Shown here piece by piece: positions 35,801-43,685 of a stretch of DNA of 44,725 nucleotides. Position 1 is the first letter of the stretch. The number at the start of each line of letters is the position of its first letter. A model generated the notes under the pieces. It worked only from the letters and a program-made list of their open reading frames with translations, ran no database searches and was not told where the DNA came from. The position numbers and the translations under genes were made by a program. This DNA is from Candidatus Rifleibacteriota bacterium (GTDB taxonomy: Bacteria; Muiribacteriota; Ozemobacteria; Ozemobacterales; Ozemobacteraceae): contig JAHISQ010000178.1 of assembly GCA_018818125.1 (NCBI GenBank), positions 1 to 44,725 of the forward strand. Reading direction: 5' to 3'.

Positions 35801-36990
35801 ACCTGATATATACCGACATTCACGATAGCCAGATATATGAAAAGAGTCAGCAGATTGCCACGACCAGTCGAAACCAGCAAGGGTGTCAGATAGGCGCCAA
35901 GACCGCCAAGCACCGAAATGGCAACACCACGATGAAATATAGCCAGCACAAACGCTGCCGCCGAAACCGTTACCAGAGTAACAAACCCGAGCGGCTTCTC
36001 AAAATAGCCATAATAGAGTGTTGCAGCAAAGAAAACCGAGTAAAGAACTCCAATGCCACCGGCGGCCAGCGTATGCCGCATGGTATCATAGCGGCCGCGC
36101 TCGAACCGAAAAGAACCGGCAATCATTGCAAGGCCAACTATCGCCCCAATTACCAGACGCATTACTGGCGATATCAGATTCTTATCAATTGAATATTTCA
36201 CGAAGAAACCGGCACCGATAAATAGCGCAATACCACCAAGCCAGGCAAACAACATGGCACCGGTAAACTGCTCCCAATCTACGCCGGCTTTAAACTTGCG
36301 CCAGCTGTCACCCCAATCAGGTTCGTGAGGACCACCAGGATCAGATGGCCCGCCCGGATCTCCAGCTTGAGCTGACGTTTCAGCGGACGACTTTTTGCCC
36401 TGACTTGAAGTCTTAGAAGGCGTTGACTCTATTTCATCTGCAGTAAATTCCTGGACTGTGACCGTCTCGTCTTTAAGAGCATCGCGATTGCGTTTGAGCC
36501 ATTCAAATTTTGCGTCTTCCGGCCTTAAGCTCAATGGCTCTTCATCAGGGCGCTTCTCTGTTACTTCTGGTCCAGCTGCAGTTTTATCTACATTCTTCTC
36601 CGAAGCCTCTGCAGGTTTTTCAGCCTTCAGTGTTTCAGCTGTTATATCTGGCTCCTGGGAAACATCTTTGCCCTTCTGGGAAAAGCTCAAAGAGGCAAAG
36701 TCCGTGCCAGTATCGATTGGTTCCTCGGGCTTGCCGAACGGTACCTTGTTCCTTTTCTTTTCAGACTCATACCTTGCAGGTGATACTTTTGCCGTCGACG
36801 ATTCTGGGTGTTTAGGCTCTGTTCCCTGACGTTGCTTATCGATCAGTTTTTTGAGGGCATTTACCTTATCATTTAGGAAATGTACACTGTTCTCGAGTTC
36901 TTCGACTTTCTCTTCAAGAACTTTTCTGTTACTCGATATTCGCCCAAAAACGAAATAACCAAAGAGAACCAGTAGCATAAGTTCCAACAT
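32896..36990 (-). CDS. Giant polytopic membrane protein, DUF2339 family
   Basis: This 1364-residue protein starts with a hydrophobic segment (LMLLVLFGYFVFG), a coiled coil of about 45 residues (EEKVEELENSVHFLNDKV) and a long charged, disordered linker with a PGGPSDPGGPHEPDWGD stretch. From about residue 240 onward there are roughly two dozen or more transmembrane segments. The block FAWLGGIALFIGAGFFVKY, followed by LAAGGIGVLYSVFFAATLYYGYF, is the hallmark of DUF2339. I start at the ATG at 36990 with GGGGA seven bases upstream; a TTG five codons earlier is possible. It forms a two-gene operon with the DUF3999-like protein. Function is not established for the family. Confidence 0.88.
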   Translation of the reverse strand: MLELMLLVLFGYFVFGRISSNRKVLEEKVEELENSVHFLNDKVNALKKLIDKQRQGTEPKHPESSTAKVSPARYESEKKRNKVPFGKPEEPIDTGTDFASLSFSQKGKDVSQEPDITAETLKAEKPAEASEKNVDKTAAGPEVTEKRPDEEPLSLRPEDAKFEWLKRNRDALKDETVTVQEFTADEIESTPSKTSSQGKKSSAETSAQAGDPGGPSDPGGPHEPDWGDSWRKFKAGVDWEQFTGAMLFAWLGGIALFIGAGFFVKYSIDKNLISPVMRLVIGAIVGLAMIAGSFRFERGRYDTMRHTLAAGGIGVLYSVFFAATLYYGYFEKPLGFVTLVTVSAAAFVLAIFHRGVAISVLGGLGAYLTPLLVSTGRGNLLTLFIYLAIVNVGIYQVIKRLESRFLLLFSTIGTLFSLTCATLLASPTPDAYMIGLAWVGNLFVFAVFLDLLGWTPQTSRSTQWSALILFLSMPLMALFVVASRAGCTPMSMMAATIAIAVALALRKSCWHDLVIPYSALTFLVAGFWALARFNATSNVWSFLAFFVYGLAGGIGPILLIHKNGLDRFSLKWFRVFPVAMSLLMLMAIMITPKMSAMFWPMAIGLQVIGIIISLLFGGLVQLGLMAMILVLAAGFWISYAAPVIYVSGVYALILLAGAAVILVLFWCLKRVGQWSETLKIDKAVGEDSVRSNPLLTEWMSATPIMGIFILLATAFAFVKPLNPNPGMVTLFCFGAITLTMARRMGYSIMIAVTLFSGAFAQATWALRPDLTIGIYSHSILWSVLLLVSALIVPFIVYKDFGKFKTAWMAWPVFELAQAIFIVYAADHIWTREISGWVPVVLAFIKLPFVKILLGQLEGKAERNSVLACHGGVLLFYLSATPILLLEKGWLGLVLVLESVALLWLNRRVEHSGLRKVSMALAPVGLYLLLSFLPQMKGATSMIILNSAVLSVLAATVALFAAVKLAPYPDDKIGEYSISKYFLWLAIGTGFYLVNLVVADVFAGSQVEAGSTLKFLPSGNLLQTIVYVTLWGLFGAVLWRQQTMPTGIRYFGMILLILATLWLIWFPFGYGTYVAAMSPLINLGMLAYVPMMLILLYLFMKEPWQESSISIKNLFLAMLLVAGFLAIKVIKSTVLQPGQPFDIFQAKTAGMAIGSAAGWIIYGLLMLVWPKRLDRPFRLAGLVLLSLGLIRTALFPFRFSEPFGEMTPLFNSPTALFAFCIILLIWLTRRKYDETWPVAQVQPNAFFGTTLAAAVFYVLNIEIASYFGREGRPFSLMTHGSLSHQLGYSLGWLTYAIGLLLVGIKWMVVRARQAALLLVLLTCSKIFLMDLWSLGQLYRVASFIGLAVVLMLVSYLYQRFLTKSE

Positions 36991-37093
36991 TAGCCGTTCC
37001 CCCAAACCCTGCAGATATGTATTTCAGTTGCAACACATTCTACCCGCTTACTTCTCACTTTTCCAGCTAATTAACTGGGCAATGGATTAAAAT

Positions 37094-37129
37094 AAAAAAG
37101 CCGCCACAACCAGTTTGGTTGTGGCGGCT
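37094..37129 (-). terminator. Intrinsic terminator after the RRM gene
   Basis: A perfect 13 bp stem (37099-37111 with 37117-37129) and a five-base loop are followed on the minus strand by six T. It lies 14 bases beyond the RRM gene stop and cleanly separates that gene from the DUF2339 operon. Confidence 0.93.
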
Positions 37130-37142
37130 CTTAAAGCCTGAA

Positions 37143-37415
37143 TTAGTAGCGTGAAGGCCTGCGGGGGCGTTCTTCGCGTGGCTTGGCTTCATTTACTTTG
37201 AGGCCACGGCCGTTAATTTCTTTGTTATTGAGCTGAGCAATTGCGTTTTCAGCGTCAGTTTTTGAGGGCATTTCAACAAAGCCAAAACCCTTGGATCTGT
37301 TGGTTTCGCGTTCAATAATAACATTGGCGCTAGTTACTTCGCCATAGGGGGCGAAAAGTTCTTCAAGTTCAGCATCACGAACGCTATAGGGCAGGTTACC
37401 AACATAAATCTTCAT
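37143..37415 (-). CDS. Single-RRM RNA-binding protein
   Basis: This small protein of 90 residues is almost entirely one RNA-recognition motif. RNP2 is IYVGNLPYSV at the N-terminus and RNP1 is KGFGFVEM near residue 44, with the aromatic residues that stack on RNA. The tail EAKPREERPRRPSRY is basic and Arg/Pro-rich, like the glycine-poor tails of cyanobacterial and other bacterial Rbp proteins. The start could be the ATG at 37415 or the GTG one codon before it, which sits eight bases after GGAG. It is monocistronic, with its own terminator. Such proteins are often cold- or stress-induced, and two direct repeats upstream could be control sites. Confidence 0.95.
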   Translation of the reverse strand: MKIYVGNLPYSVRDAELEELFAPYGEVTSANVIIERETNRSKGFGFVEMPSKTDAENAIAQLNNKEINGRGLKVNEAKPREERPRRPSRY

Positions 37416-37455
37416 CACAAAACAATCTCCTAAGATATTTCACATTTACTCACTC

Positions 37456-37485
37456 TATCCCGGAGAATCACGATGGTATCCCGGA
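37456..37485. promoter_or_regulatory. Paired direct repeats TATCCCGGA upstream of the RRM gene
   Basis: TATCCCGGA occurs at 37456-37464 and again at 37477-37485, exactly 21 bp apart, about two helical turns, so a dimeric regulator could bind both on one face. They lie 41-70 bases upstream of the start codon, where a promoter is expected. No other copy of this nonamer was noticed in the window. Confidence 0.45.
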
Positions 37486-37629
37486 CAATATCGTTCATAA
37501 TTGCGTAAGTTCATATTAGCAGAAATTTGTATATTACACAAGTATTTTTTTTATTTATTTTTGCCACAACTTGCATATAACCTGAATTTCGTAGCAATTG
37601 AAACAAAACGAAAGATTGGCGTAGAATGC

Positions 37630-37668
37630 AAAAAAAATACAGCGCTCTCGACCTGCGAGAGCGCTGTA
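37630..37668 (-). terminator. Intrinsic terminator after the small secreted protein gene
   Basis: A perfect 13 bp stem, TACAGCGCTCTCG (37638-37650) with 37656-37668, has a five-base loop and is followed on the minus strand by eight T. It ends 26 bases after the stop codon of the leftward gene. Confidence 0.93.
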
Positions 37669-37693
37669 CCAGAAAAATTCTCTGAATTATTGA

Positions 37694-38113
37694 TTATTCA
37701 GCATCAGGAGCATCAGTTTCAACTGGAACTTCATCAGTTACAGCGATTTCAGTTTCGACCCATGATTCAACCTTGATGCTGTCGATAGCATCAGCTTCAG
37801 TTGCCGCAACCAGTGCACCTTTAACAGTCAAAGCCTTGCCTTCGAAAGCAGTCAGCTCAGCAAGCTTTGCAGCATCAGCTACAAGTTTATAAGTGTTTTC
37901 GCCCATATCAAGAACGATAGTGGGTTCAGTCTGGCCAGCTTCTGTATCAGCCGGAGTTACTTCGATGATACCACTGAATTCAGTAACAGCGGCAACCGGG
38001 GCTGCTACGTCAACAGCAGGAGCCACTACAGCGGCAGCAGGAGCCACTACATCAGCAGCAAAAGCAGAAACAGCAACAAGAACACAGAACACAGCAATCA
38101 ACAAATTACGCAT
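37694..38113 (-). CDS. Small secreted Ala/Val/Pro-rich protein
   Basis: I recognise no family for this 139-residue protein. The ATG at 38113 has a perfect AGGAGG seven bases upstream; the frame runs 11 codons further without support. It begins with a clear signal peptide (MRNLLIAVFCVLVAVSAFA, cleavage expected before ADV). Next comes a low-complexity stretch of about 30 residues with repeats of the VVAPA type, then a compact 75-residue domain (FSGIIEV to DSIKVESWVE) that looks like a small beta-barrel of the OB kind, and an acidic tail. It is monocistronic with a strong terminator, suggesting high expression. A periplasmic or surface role is inferred. Confidence 0.8.
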   Translation of the reverse strand: MRNLLIAVFCVLVAVSAFAADVVAPAAAVVAPAVDVAAPVAAVTEFSGIIEVTPADTEAGQTEPTIVLDMGENTYKLVADAAKLAELTAFEGKALTVKGALVAATEADAIDSIKVESWVETEIAVTDEVPVETDAPDAE

Positions 38114-38194
38114 TTTAATTCCTCCTACAGAATTGTTACAAAACAAGAATGACTGGCATTTTCAAATCCAGATCAACACTGAATTTGTGGCGTG

Positions 38195-38205
38195 ATTATA
38201 TACCA
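38195..38205 (-). promoter_or_regulatory. Candidate extended -10 promoter for the small secreted protein
   Basis: On the minus strand the element reads TGGTATATAAT, which gives either an extended -10 (TGnTATATA) or a perfect TATAAT. No good -35 box is present. It lies about 80 bases upstream of the start codon. Confidence 0.35.
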
Positions 38206-38560
38206 GCGGCGGCTATGTACATATTCGGCTTTGAGCCAGTAAAACTCTGCCGTTACCGATGCTGCCAATATTTTGCGGTACAATCGTTTATTTGCGCAAT
38301 GAATCAAGCATTTTCAAATCGTTTCGCCACGCTTTAGAGTTAAATGTGTGGTAAAAACTAGAATCCTCTATAACGGCTCAAAAGAGTCATTGGGATTTCG
38401 CAAAAAAACCGCAAAGGCTACAAAAACAAAACCTTGCCAAGAACAAGCTAGAGAATTCATTTTATGCAAGTCCATTCTCGGTGAGCGAACACGACCGCCG
38501 CACCAGGTGAACTCTTCGGGATACGCTTCTCTATAATGGCTGAAACCATAAGAGCAACGT

Positions 38561-38612
38561 AAAAGGCGCGCAGAAAAACGACCTGATGCAAATGTTTTTT
38601 TTCTGACGCGCC
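38561..38612 (-). terminator. Probable terminator of the pilin operon
   Basis: On the minus strand GGCGCG, a bulged T and CAGAAAAA pair with TTTTTCTGCGCGCC (38578-38565), followed by TTTT. The loop is about 19 bases. It lies about 130 bases beyond the last pilin-like gene's stop codon. Confidence 0.6.
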
Positions 38613-38739
38613 CTGATTTCTTCGTGGTATCTTGCGGGTAGGTTCGGTCTTATGAGCCTGGTACAGGTGCAACTGCCGCAATAGATGAAAAGCCCCTGCA
38701 GTCCAGCCAGAATCCTTTGGTCATGGTAGCTGATCTGGT

Positions 38740-40251
38740 TCAGTTACCGGTGAGAGATTCATTTTTGATACGCTTTGCTTCTTCAATTTCAGCCATGTTA
38801 TCTAAGGCCATTTCTTTTATCCTAAGCGTTTCTTTTTTGCTTTCAGCGAGACTTTTAAGCTGCTTTGCCCCTTCATAGGCTTTGATTGCGTTCGCGTCTT
38901 CGCTGCTGGAGTCCATCCAGTCGAGCTTACAGGCGGCATACTGATCTCGTATAAATTTCTGGTCTTTCAGTTCCCGCTGTACCATGACTTCGAATTCATC
39001 GCTTCCCTCTGGAACTACAGCAGAAATTCTGAATTCTTCCCGGATCTCTTCGGGTGTACGATTAAACGTGTCAATCATCTTATTAACATTGTTTGCTTTA
39101 GCCTCGACTTTTTCGTCTTCAGTCATCTTTTCCATAGCCTTGTCGATCTGACGGTCGGTGAGCTTCATATCATAGGCTTTCTTCTGAAGCGCAGCAAGTC
39201 GTTTCGTCTCGGAGTCAGCACTGTCGGCGTCGAGAATTGGCGTTCCCTCATAAGATTTGCCGAAGAATTTCGCCTCAAGAGTGACAATCTTGCCATTAAT
39301 CCGTTCTAATACACCGTCAACCTTATCAGAAGGGCGAGTCTTATCTTCTTTCGCCGGCAACGTGCCCGTGTCTGGGCACTTTATTTTAGCAAGGTCTTCG
39401 CGCATCTTTTTAACATCTGCGCCTTCATCGTTCGACCACCAGGCTACCTGCCACCATTTTTTTCCGGTATCAACACTATCTATTCTGTCGTCAAGTTCCT
39501 TAAGGCTGGCTTTTGCATCTTCTACTGCGTCTTCTTGAGTCTTTTGAAGGTTTGCAAGCTGCTTCTCAGTCAAGTTAGAGAGAGAAGCGGCGTTAAGCTC
39601 TTCATTAAAAAAGCTGCTGTCTGTGTTTTTGTCGATCTCTTCCGCTACCTCGGCAGCTTTGGTCAGAACCTCTTCACGCTCTTTGTTAGCCAGAGTATAA
39701 AATTCATCGCGTATTACAGCGGAAGTGTGCTGCGAAAATTTTTCTTCTGAGCCGGTGCCCGGTGCCATAGCTGCCAGATCGAGAGAGATATCAACGCGGG
39801 CTTCAAGATAGGCATCGGTTTCGCGCTGGGCATCAGTCAACTCTTTACGCCTGATTCTGATATTTTCTACATTAGTTGACAATGTCTTCTGAAAACTGCC
39901 AGTGACTTGTCGCCGCAGAATAGGCTTGGTAAAAGCATATTTGACATCTTCGACCTTATCTGCAGAAAGCTTGGTATTGTCTTCCTGACTGACTACATAA
40001 CGCTTAAACTCAAGCGTCATAGGATTGTCAGTTGACTTAAACGTATCTGCTTTGGCCGCCTTCATGTCGGCTTTGAACTGCGTCAATATGCGCTGGGCAT
40101 CCATCTGCAAAATCTGCCTGGTTGTAGTTTTCGAGATATTTCGCCGCGCGTAGCTCCAGATATTCATAGCAGCGCCGGCAACCATCGAAGACAATACAGC
40201 AACGACCATAAGCTCGACCAACGTAAATCCAGATTTTTTTCTTACATTCAT
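38740..40251 (-). CDS. Prepilin-like protein, PilW-type, with long C-terminal coiled extension
   Basis: This 503-residue protein has a canonical class III prepilin leader, MNVRKKSG before FTLVELMVVAVLSS, with cleavage after Gly8 and Glu at position 5 of the mature chain. The first 180 residues resemble PilW/PulJ-type minor pilins. The remaining 300 are highly charged and helical (for example EEIDKNTDSSFFNEELN, REDLAKIKCPDTG), far longer than the usual 200-350-residue family. A near-perfect AGGAGG precedes the ATG. It is the last gene of a four-gene leftward operon with PilV- and PilX-like proteins. It would be a minor pseudopilin in a type IV pilus or secretion system; the tail has no recognised domain. 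Confidence 0.85.
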   Translation of the reverse strand: MNVRKKSGFTLVELMVVAVLSSMVAGAAMNIWSYARRNISKTTTRQILQMDAQRILTQFKADMKAAKADTFKSTDNPMTLEFKRYVVSQEDNTKLSADKVEDVKYAFTKPILRRQVTGSFQKTLSTNVENIRIRRKELTDAQRETDAYLEARVDISLDLAAMAPGTGSEEKFSQHTSAVIRDEFYTLANKEREEVLTKAAEVAEEIDKNTDSSFFNEELNAASLSNLTEKQLANLQKTQEDAVEDAKASLKELDDRIDSVDTGKKWWQVAWWSNDEGADVKKMREDLAKIKCPDTGTLPAKEDKTRPSDKVDGVLERINGKIVTLEAKFFGKSYEGTPILDADSADSETKRLAALQKKAYDMKLTDRQIDKAMEKMTEDEKVEAKANNVNKMIDTFNRTPEEIREEFRISAVVPEGSDEFEVMVQRELKDQKFIRDQYAACKLDWMDSSSEDANAIKAYEGAKQLKSLAESKKETLRIKEMALDNMAEIEEAKRIKNESLTGN

Positions 40252-40273
40252 TGGTTTCCTCCTGGTCTGTTGC

Positions 40274-40753
40274 TCAGAACCTGGTCTCCGGGTTAAATAT
40301 CAGCGCAAAGTCACGCAGACTACGCTCTGGCTCTCCAGTTTCGTCACGATTGCCGCGTTCACGCCAGAATATTTCTGCCTTGAAAGCAATCTCAACAAGC
40401 TGCCCAAAATCATTTTTCGTAGCTTTCATAGTGGTTTCCAACCAGAACTCTTTATCCTGCTTCATCTCTTTGATGCTTGCCAGCGTATCTTCGTAAAACT
40501 CGACAGGTACCGGAATGGGCTCACCACCCTGCAATTGCTCGTAATTCAGCTGATATCTCGAAAATGGAACGTGCTTCACTTCTTCTAAAAACTTAACCAG
40601 CAGTCCCGAAGCCTTGGCGTAATTACCGATTTTAACGGTAGAAACGGCACTGGAGGTGATCATATTGACCAGCGGAATAAACGCAATGACAATCACCGCA
40701 ACCGCGATGAGCACTTCCACCAACGACCAGCCTTTAACCGCTCGGCACTTCAT
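40274..40753 (-). CDS. Minor pseudopilin, PilV-type
   Basis: This 159-residue protein has a prepilin leader ending at Gly8, then WSLVEVLIAVAVIVIAFIPLV. Trp replaces the usual Phe at mature position 1, while Glu5 is kept. The single hydrophobic helix is followed by a short globular domain. Its ATG overlaps the stop of the upstream PilX-like gene (TGATG), so both are co-translated. The PilW-like gene follows after 22 bases. Together they fit the minor pilin set that primes pilus assembly in the inner membrane. Confidence 0.85.
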   Translation of the reverse strand: MKCRAVKGWSLVEVLIAVAVIVIAFIPLVNMITSSAVSTVKIGNYAKASGLLVKFLEEVKHVPFSRYQLNYEQLQGGEPIPVPVEFYEDTLASIKEMKQDKEFWLETTMKATKNDFGQLVEIAFKAEIFWRERGNRDETGEPERSLRDFALIFNPETRF

Positions 40754-43638
40754 CAGTCAACCTTCCAGGCGTTCCAGCGCGGAGATAACGCAAGATAATA
40801 GCGTCTCGGATCATATTTGCCGGTCTGTGGGTGCAGAGCGCCAAGCGAAGCCCTTATTTTCGAAGGCACATAATCAACCATAAGCTCACCACGCATTCTT
40901 TGTTTGGCAAACTCGTTAGTAACCCAGTTTCCAACGATATTCAAGCGGGTATTCGAACCAAGATAAACACAACGGTGAGTGTACAGAGAACCTTCGATGG
41001 TAAAGTCTCCCTCATCAGTCATTATCAGACCACCATTACGAACAATCAGACTGAATAGGGTTGGCTTTTCTGGCTCTTCGAGGTATTTGATGTTACAACC
41101 AAGGCTGACGTTGCCCGAGACAACAATCATGCCCTTGCCCGTTACATACAGTGTATCGCCCTCAGGGGCCTTAAACGAGTTGTTATCAGCGCCAAGCGAG
41201 CCCGCAATAAAAGTAACGCCATTAAGTTGCAATGCCTTTTTGCCATCGATAGTGATCATACGATTTGGCAAATCCTTCAGGAAATTTTCGGCGTTGGCAT
41301 AGTAGTAATTCGATTTCTTCGCATACTGTTCGACCGAATAATAATTGGCCGGCATGTTAATCATATAGCCAGGATCATACATGGCATAAGAAACATCAGC
41401 AGTCATATCTTCGGCATCGTAGGCCTTCATGAACCACATGTTGTAATCGTATTTATTGATCATCTGGTCAGTGAACCAGTAAGGAATCGGAACTGGCGGA
41501 ACAAAACACCAGGGCGGCGGGAAAGGCAGCAGCGGCAGACGATCCTGCGCAAACAAGCCGATAATGGTGACATGCCATTGCTTGTAACGCTTGGCTACCA
41601 TCCCCTCGATATCGCGAGAAAGCGTTGGATACCAGGTATTAAGACCGAAAAGATGCGTTTTATTATCTGACCAGCCTAGAGTCGGCAAACAGTAATAGCT
41701 GTTTCTGGTGCCCATCCAGGGTAACGTCATGCGCGCGAATGCGTCAACAATAGGGTTCTCCCCAAAAGCAACGATACCATTGGTACCAGTGGTAAGAGAA
41801 TTGCCAAATGCCCTGAACGCGATACTGATACCGAAAGTAATAATATTTGAACTAAGTTTTTCGGGGTCAGGCAAAAAATTTATGCTGTCGGCTTTTTTCT
41901 TGAGGTAGTCTTCATGTTTCATCGTGTGTGGGGCCTTTGCCCACCATTTGTATGAATCGTTGCGGGCTTCAAGAGCACTGCCCTTATAGGCATTTCGGTT
42001 CGCTATGTATTTCGGATCCTGATGCAACATCTTTGCTTTTGGTAGAACAGTGGAATTCATCTGGAATCCATGGTTAAAAGCACCGCGTGAAAATTTAAGC
42101 TCTGTTGGCAACGCACTGCCCTTCTTGGTTTTTACATTTTTTGAATTAACGGTAACATCAAGATTATAAGATGCTTTTGAAATAACCATTGGTTTGACGC
42201 GCCCCAGAATCAGCAGGGCATCAGCGCCAGCAGCCATGTTCAATGCCTTATCGGCAAAGCCGCCCTCTGATAGCTTCGGACCATCGTAATGCCCGACCAG
42301 AGCTGCATTAATTACCAGAGGGGTGCCCGGATTACCTGCATCAACAAAATCAGATGGCTTGAAATTAACGCGAATCTGTCCGGGGTGTTCTTTGCGCTTT
42401 TCGCGTTCTTCCTTGTTGAGGATTCTCTTCGAGCTGTTGTTCACATAGAACTGTCCGCCATAATCGTTAAAATTGAAGCGATCATTGTTGAGATTCGCGC
42501 AGAAGAAGCTGTAAAGCGGAGCCATCGGCATTATATCAGACACTTTAAAATCTTTGGTAGCTTCAATGCGGCGCTCAGAAAAAGTTCCGTCAACAAAATT
42601 AACCTTTGCAACTGAAAGAACCTTGAGAGTTCCATATTTTTCAACATGACGGCCATAATTTTCAGGCACCTTAACTCCGCCCGGCCAAAGTTCTTCTTTG
42701 GGCATAAAAAAATCTTTGTCAAAAATGATTCTGATTGGGTAAAGCTCTGGCTTGTTTAACAAGCCATGAAAAAGTGCCCGCAAAAGTTTATCGAGAATAA
42801 AAAAATCATTAAGACCAATGCCCTCAGCACAGTTCATCGTATTAGCCAGCGCAGTGCCTTTGGTCAAGGGCTTTAAAGCCAGATCTACGACGGCAGCCGG
42901 ATCAATCGTTGCAAGCGTGATGTCTTTCTTGATAATCGGAATATGAACCTTGATCGGAATAGTAAAATTGAACAGTGACAACCAGTCAGGAAACTCGCCA
43001 ACGAAGCCGGCACGCCCCTTATTGTCAAGAAAATCCACAACATCCTTGCGGGCAGTAAATTCGCAGTCAACGCCAGGAACCTCATATTTACCAGAAGGCA
43101 AAGCTTTTGGCGTAATCCGGTAAGCACTTTCAATTTCGAAACTAACCTTTACGTCGTAATCCTTAATCTTCTCGGCACCGGAAAACTTAATCAGGTCATC
43201 AACCCAGTCCTCGCCCTCAGCCTTTAGACGCAGGTCGGCAAGGCTATATTCGACTTTATTAGGAAAACCCTCTGCTTCCATTACCGACACGTCAAGCTGC
43301 TCGTCGGCACCAAGCTCGACGGCCGCGTCGTTGACTTTTCCACTCATAACGGGAAGCGGGTATCTGAGCATGATTGCAAAGCTCTGCTGTGTCGCTGTCT
43401 TAGCAAAGGAGGCTTCGTCGTTCATAGCCATGCTCATCATGTGCATGCCACGCATAATGCCAGTCTCGGCAAGAGATGCGGCCTGGTCGCCTCCCAAAGC
43501 TCGTTTTGCCTGGCGGGTTCGATCCACCGTCGACGAGCCAAAATATACTGATGCCGTAAAAATTACGCCTAAAATAGCAACAACCAGGGCAAGAATATTA
43601 CCCCGTCGAAAGCTCAACCTGCATTTCTCTTTACTCAT
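40753..43638 (-). CDS. Very large PilX/GspK-like pilus protein
   Basis: This 961-residue protein starts at the ATG at 43638 behind GAGGTGG; an upstream ATG-like start at 43689 has no such site. The N-terminus reads RRGNILALVVAILGVIFTASVYFG, a PilX/GspK-type helix lacking Glu5, followed by DQAASLAETGIMRG like the A..AE.G.. block of PilX. The rest is long and mostly unassigned, with ITIDGKKALQLNGVTFIAGS and FTIEGSLYTHRCVYLG near the C-terminus resembling the beta-helical polymer-forming (bactofilin-like) repeat. PilX proteins are normally 150-200 residues and GspK about 300, so this is at least three times longer. It could form a pilus tip carrying an adhesive or structural domain. Coupled to the PilV-like gene. 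Confidence 0.78.
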   Translation of the reverse strand: MSKEKCRLSFRRGNILALVVAILGVIFTASVYFGSSTVDRTRQAKRALGGDQAASLAETGIMRGMHMMSMAMNDEASFAKTATQQSFAIMLRYPLPVMSGKVNDAAVELGADEQLDVSVMEAEGFPNKVEYSLADLRLKAEGEDWVDDLIKFSGAEKIKDYDVKVSFEIESAYRITPKALPSGKYEVPGVDCEFTARKDVVDFLDNKGRAGFVGEFPDWLSLFNFTIPIKVHIPIIKKDITLATIDPAAVVDLALKPLTKGTALANTMNCAEGIGLNDFFILDKLLRALFHGLLNKPELYPIRIIFDKDFFMPKEELWPGGVKVPENYGRHVEKYGTLKVLSVAKVNFVDGTFSERRIEATKDFKVSDIMPMAPLYSFFCANLNNDRFNFNDYGGQFYVNNSSKRILNKEEREKRKEHPGQIRVNFKPSDFVDAGNPGTPLVINAALVGHYDGPKLSEGGFADKALNMAAGADALLILGRVKPMVISKASYNLDVTVNSKNVKTKKGSALPTELKFSRGAFNHGFQMNSTVLPKAKMLHQDPKYIANRNAYKGSALEARNDSYKWWAKAPHTMKHEDYLKKKADSINFLPDPEKLSSNIITFGISIAFRAFGNSLTTGTNGIVAFGENPIVDAFARMTLPWMGTRNSYYCLPTLGWSDNKTHLFGLNTWYPTLSRDIEGMVAKRYKQWHVTIIGLFAQDRLPLLPFPPPWCFVPPVPIPYWFTDQMINKYDYNMWFMKAYDAEDMTADVSYAMYDPGYMINMPANYYSVEQYAKKSNYYYANAENFLKDLPNRMITIDGKKALQLNGVTFIAGSLGADNNSFKAPEGDTLYVTGKGMIVVSGNVSLGCNIKYLEEPEKPTLFSLIVRNGGLIMTDEGDFTIEGSLYTHRCVYLGSNTRLNIVGNWVTNEFAKQRMRGELMVDYVPSKIRASLGALHPQTGKYDPRRYYLALSPRWNAWKVD

Positions 43639-43685
43639 AATCCACCTCGCTGTCTGTCTTAAGACCCTTCCTGGTAACAATACGT

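Larger units (their letters stand above)
38114..38739. other. Long intergenic region between small secreted protein and pilin operon
   Basis: This stretch of about 626 bp holds the probable promoter of the secreted protein (near 38200) and the pilin operon terminator (38561-38612). The rest shows no convincing gene. A 74-codon minus frame at 38457-38681 has no ribosome site or family resemblance. A second minus frame overlapping it reads LAGLQGLFIYCGSC and could be a decayed coding fragment, but I cannot name it. No riboswitch or tRNA fold was recognised. Confidence 0.45.

Noticed and set aside
38114..38739. Riboswitch or structured RNA in the long gap
   Set aside because: Only the pilin-operon terminator hairpin could be recognised; no conserved motif of a known class.
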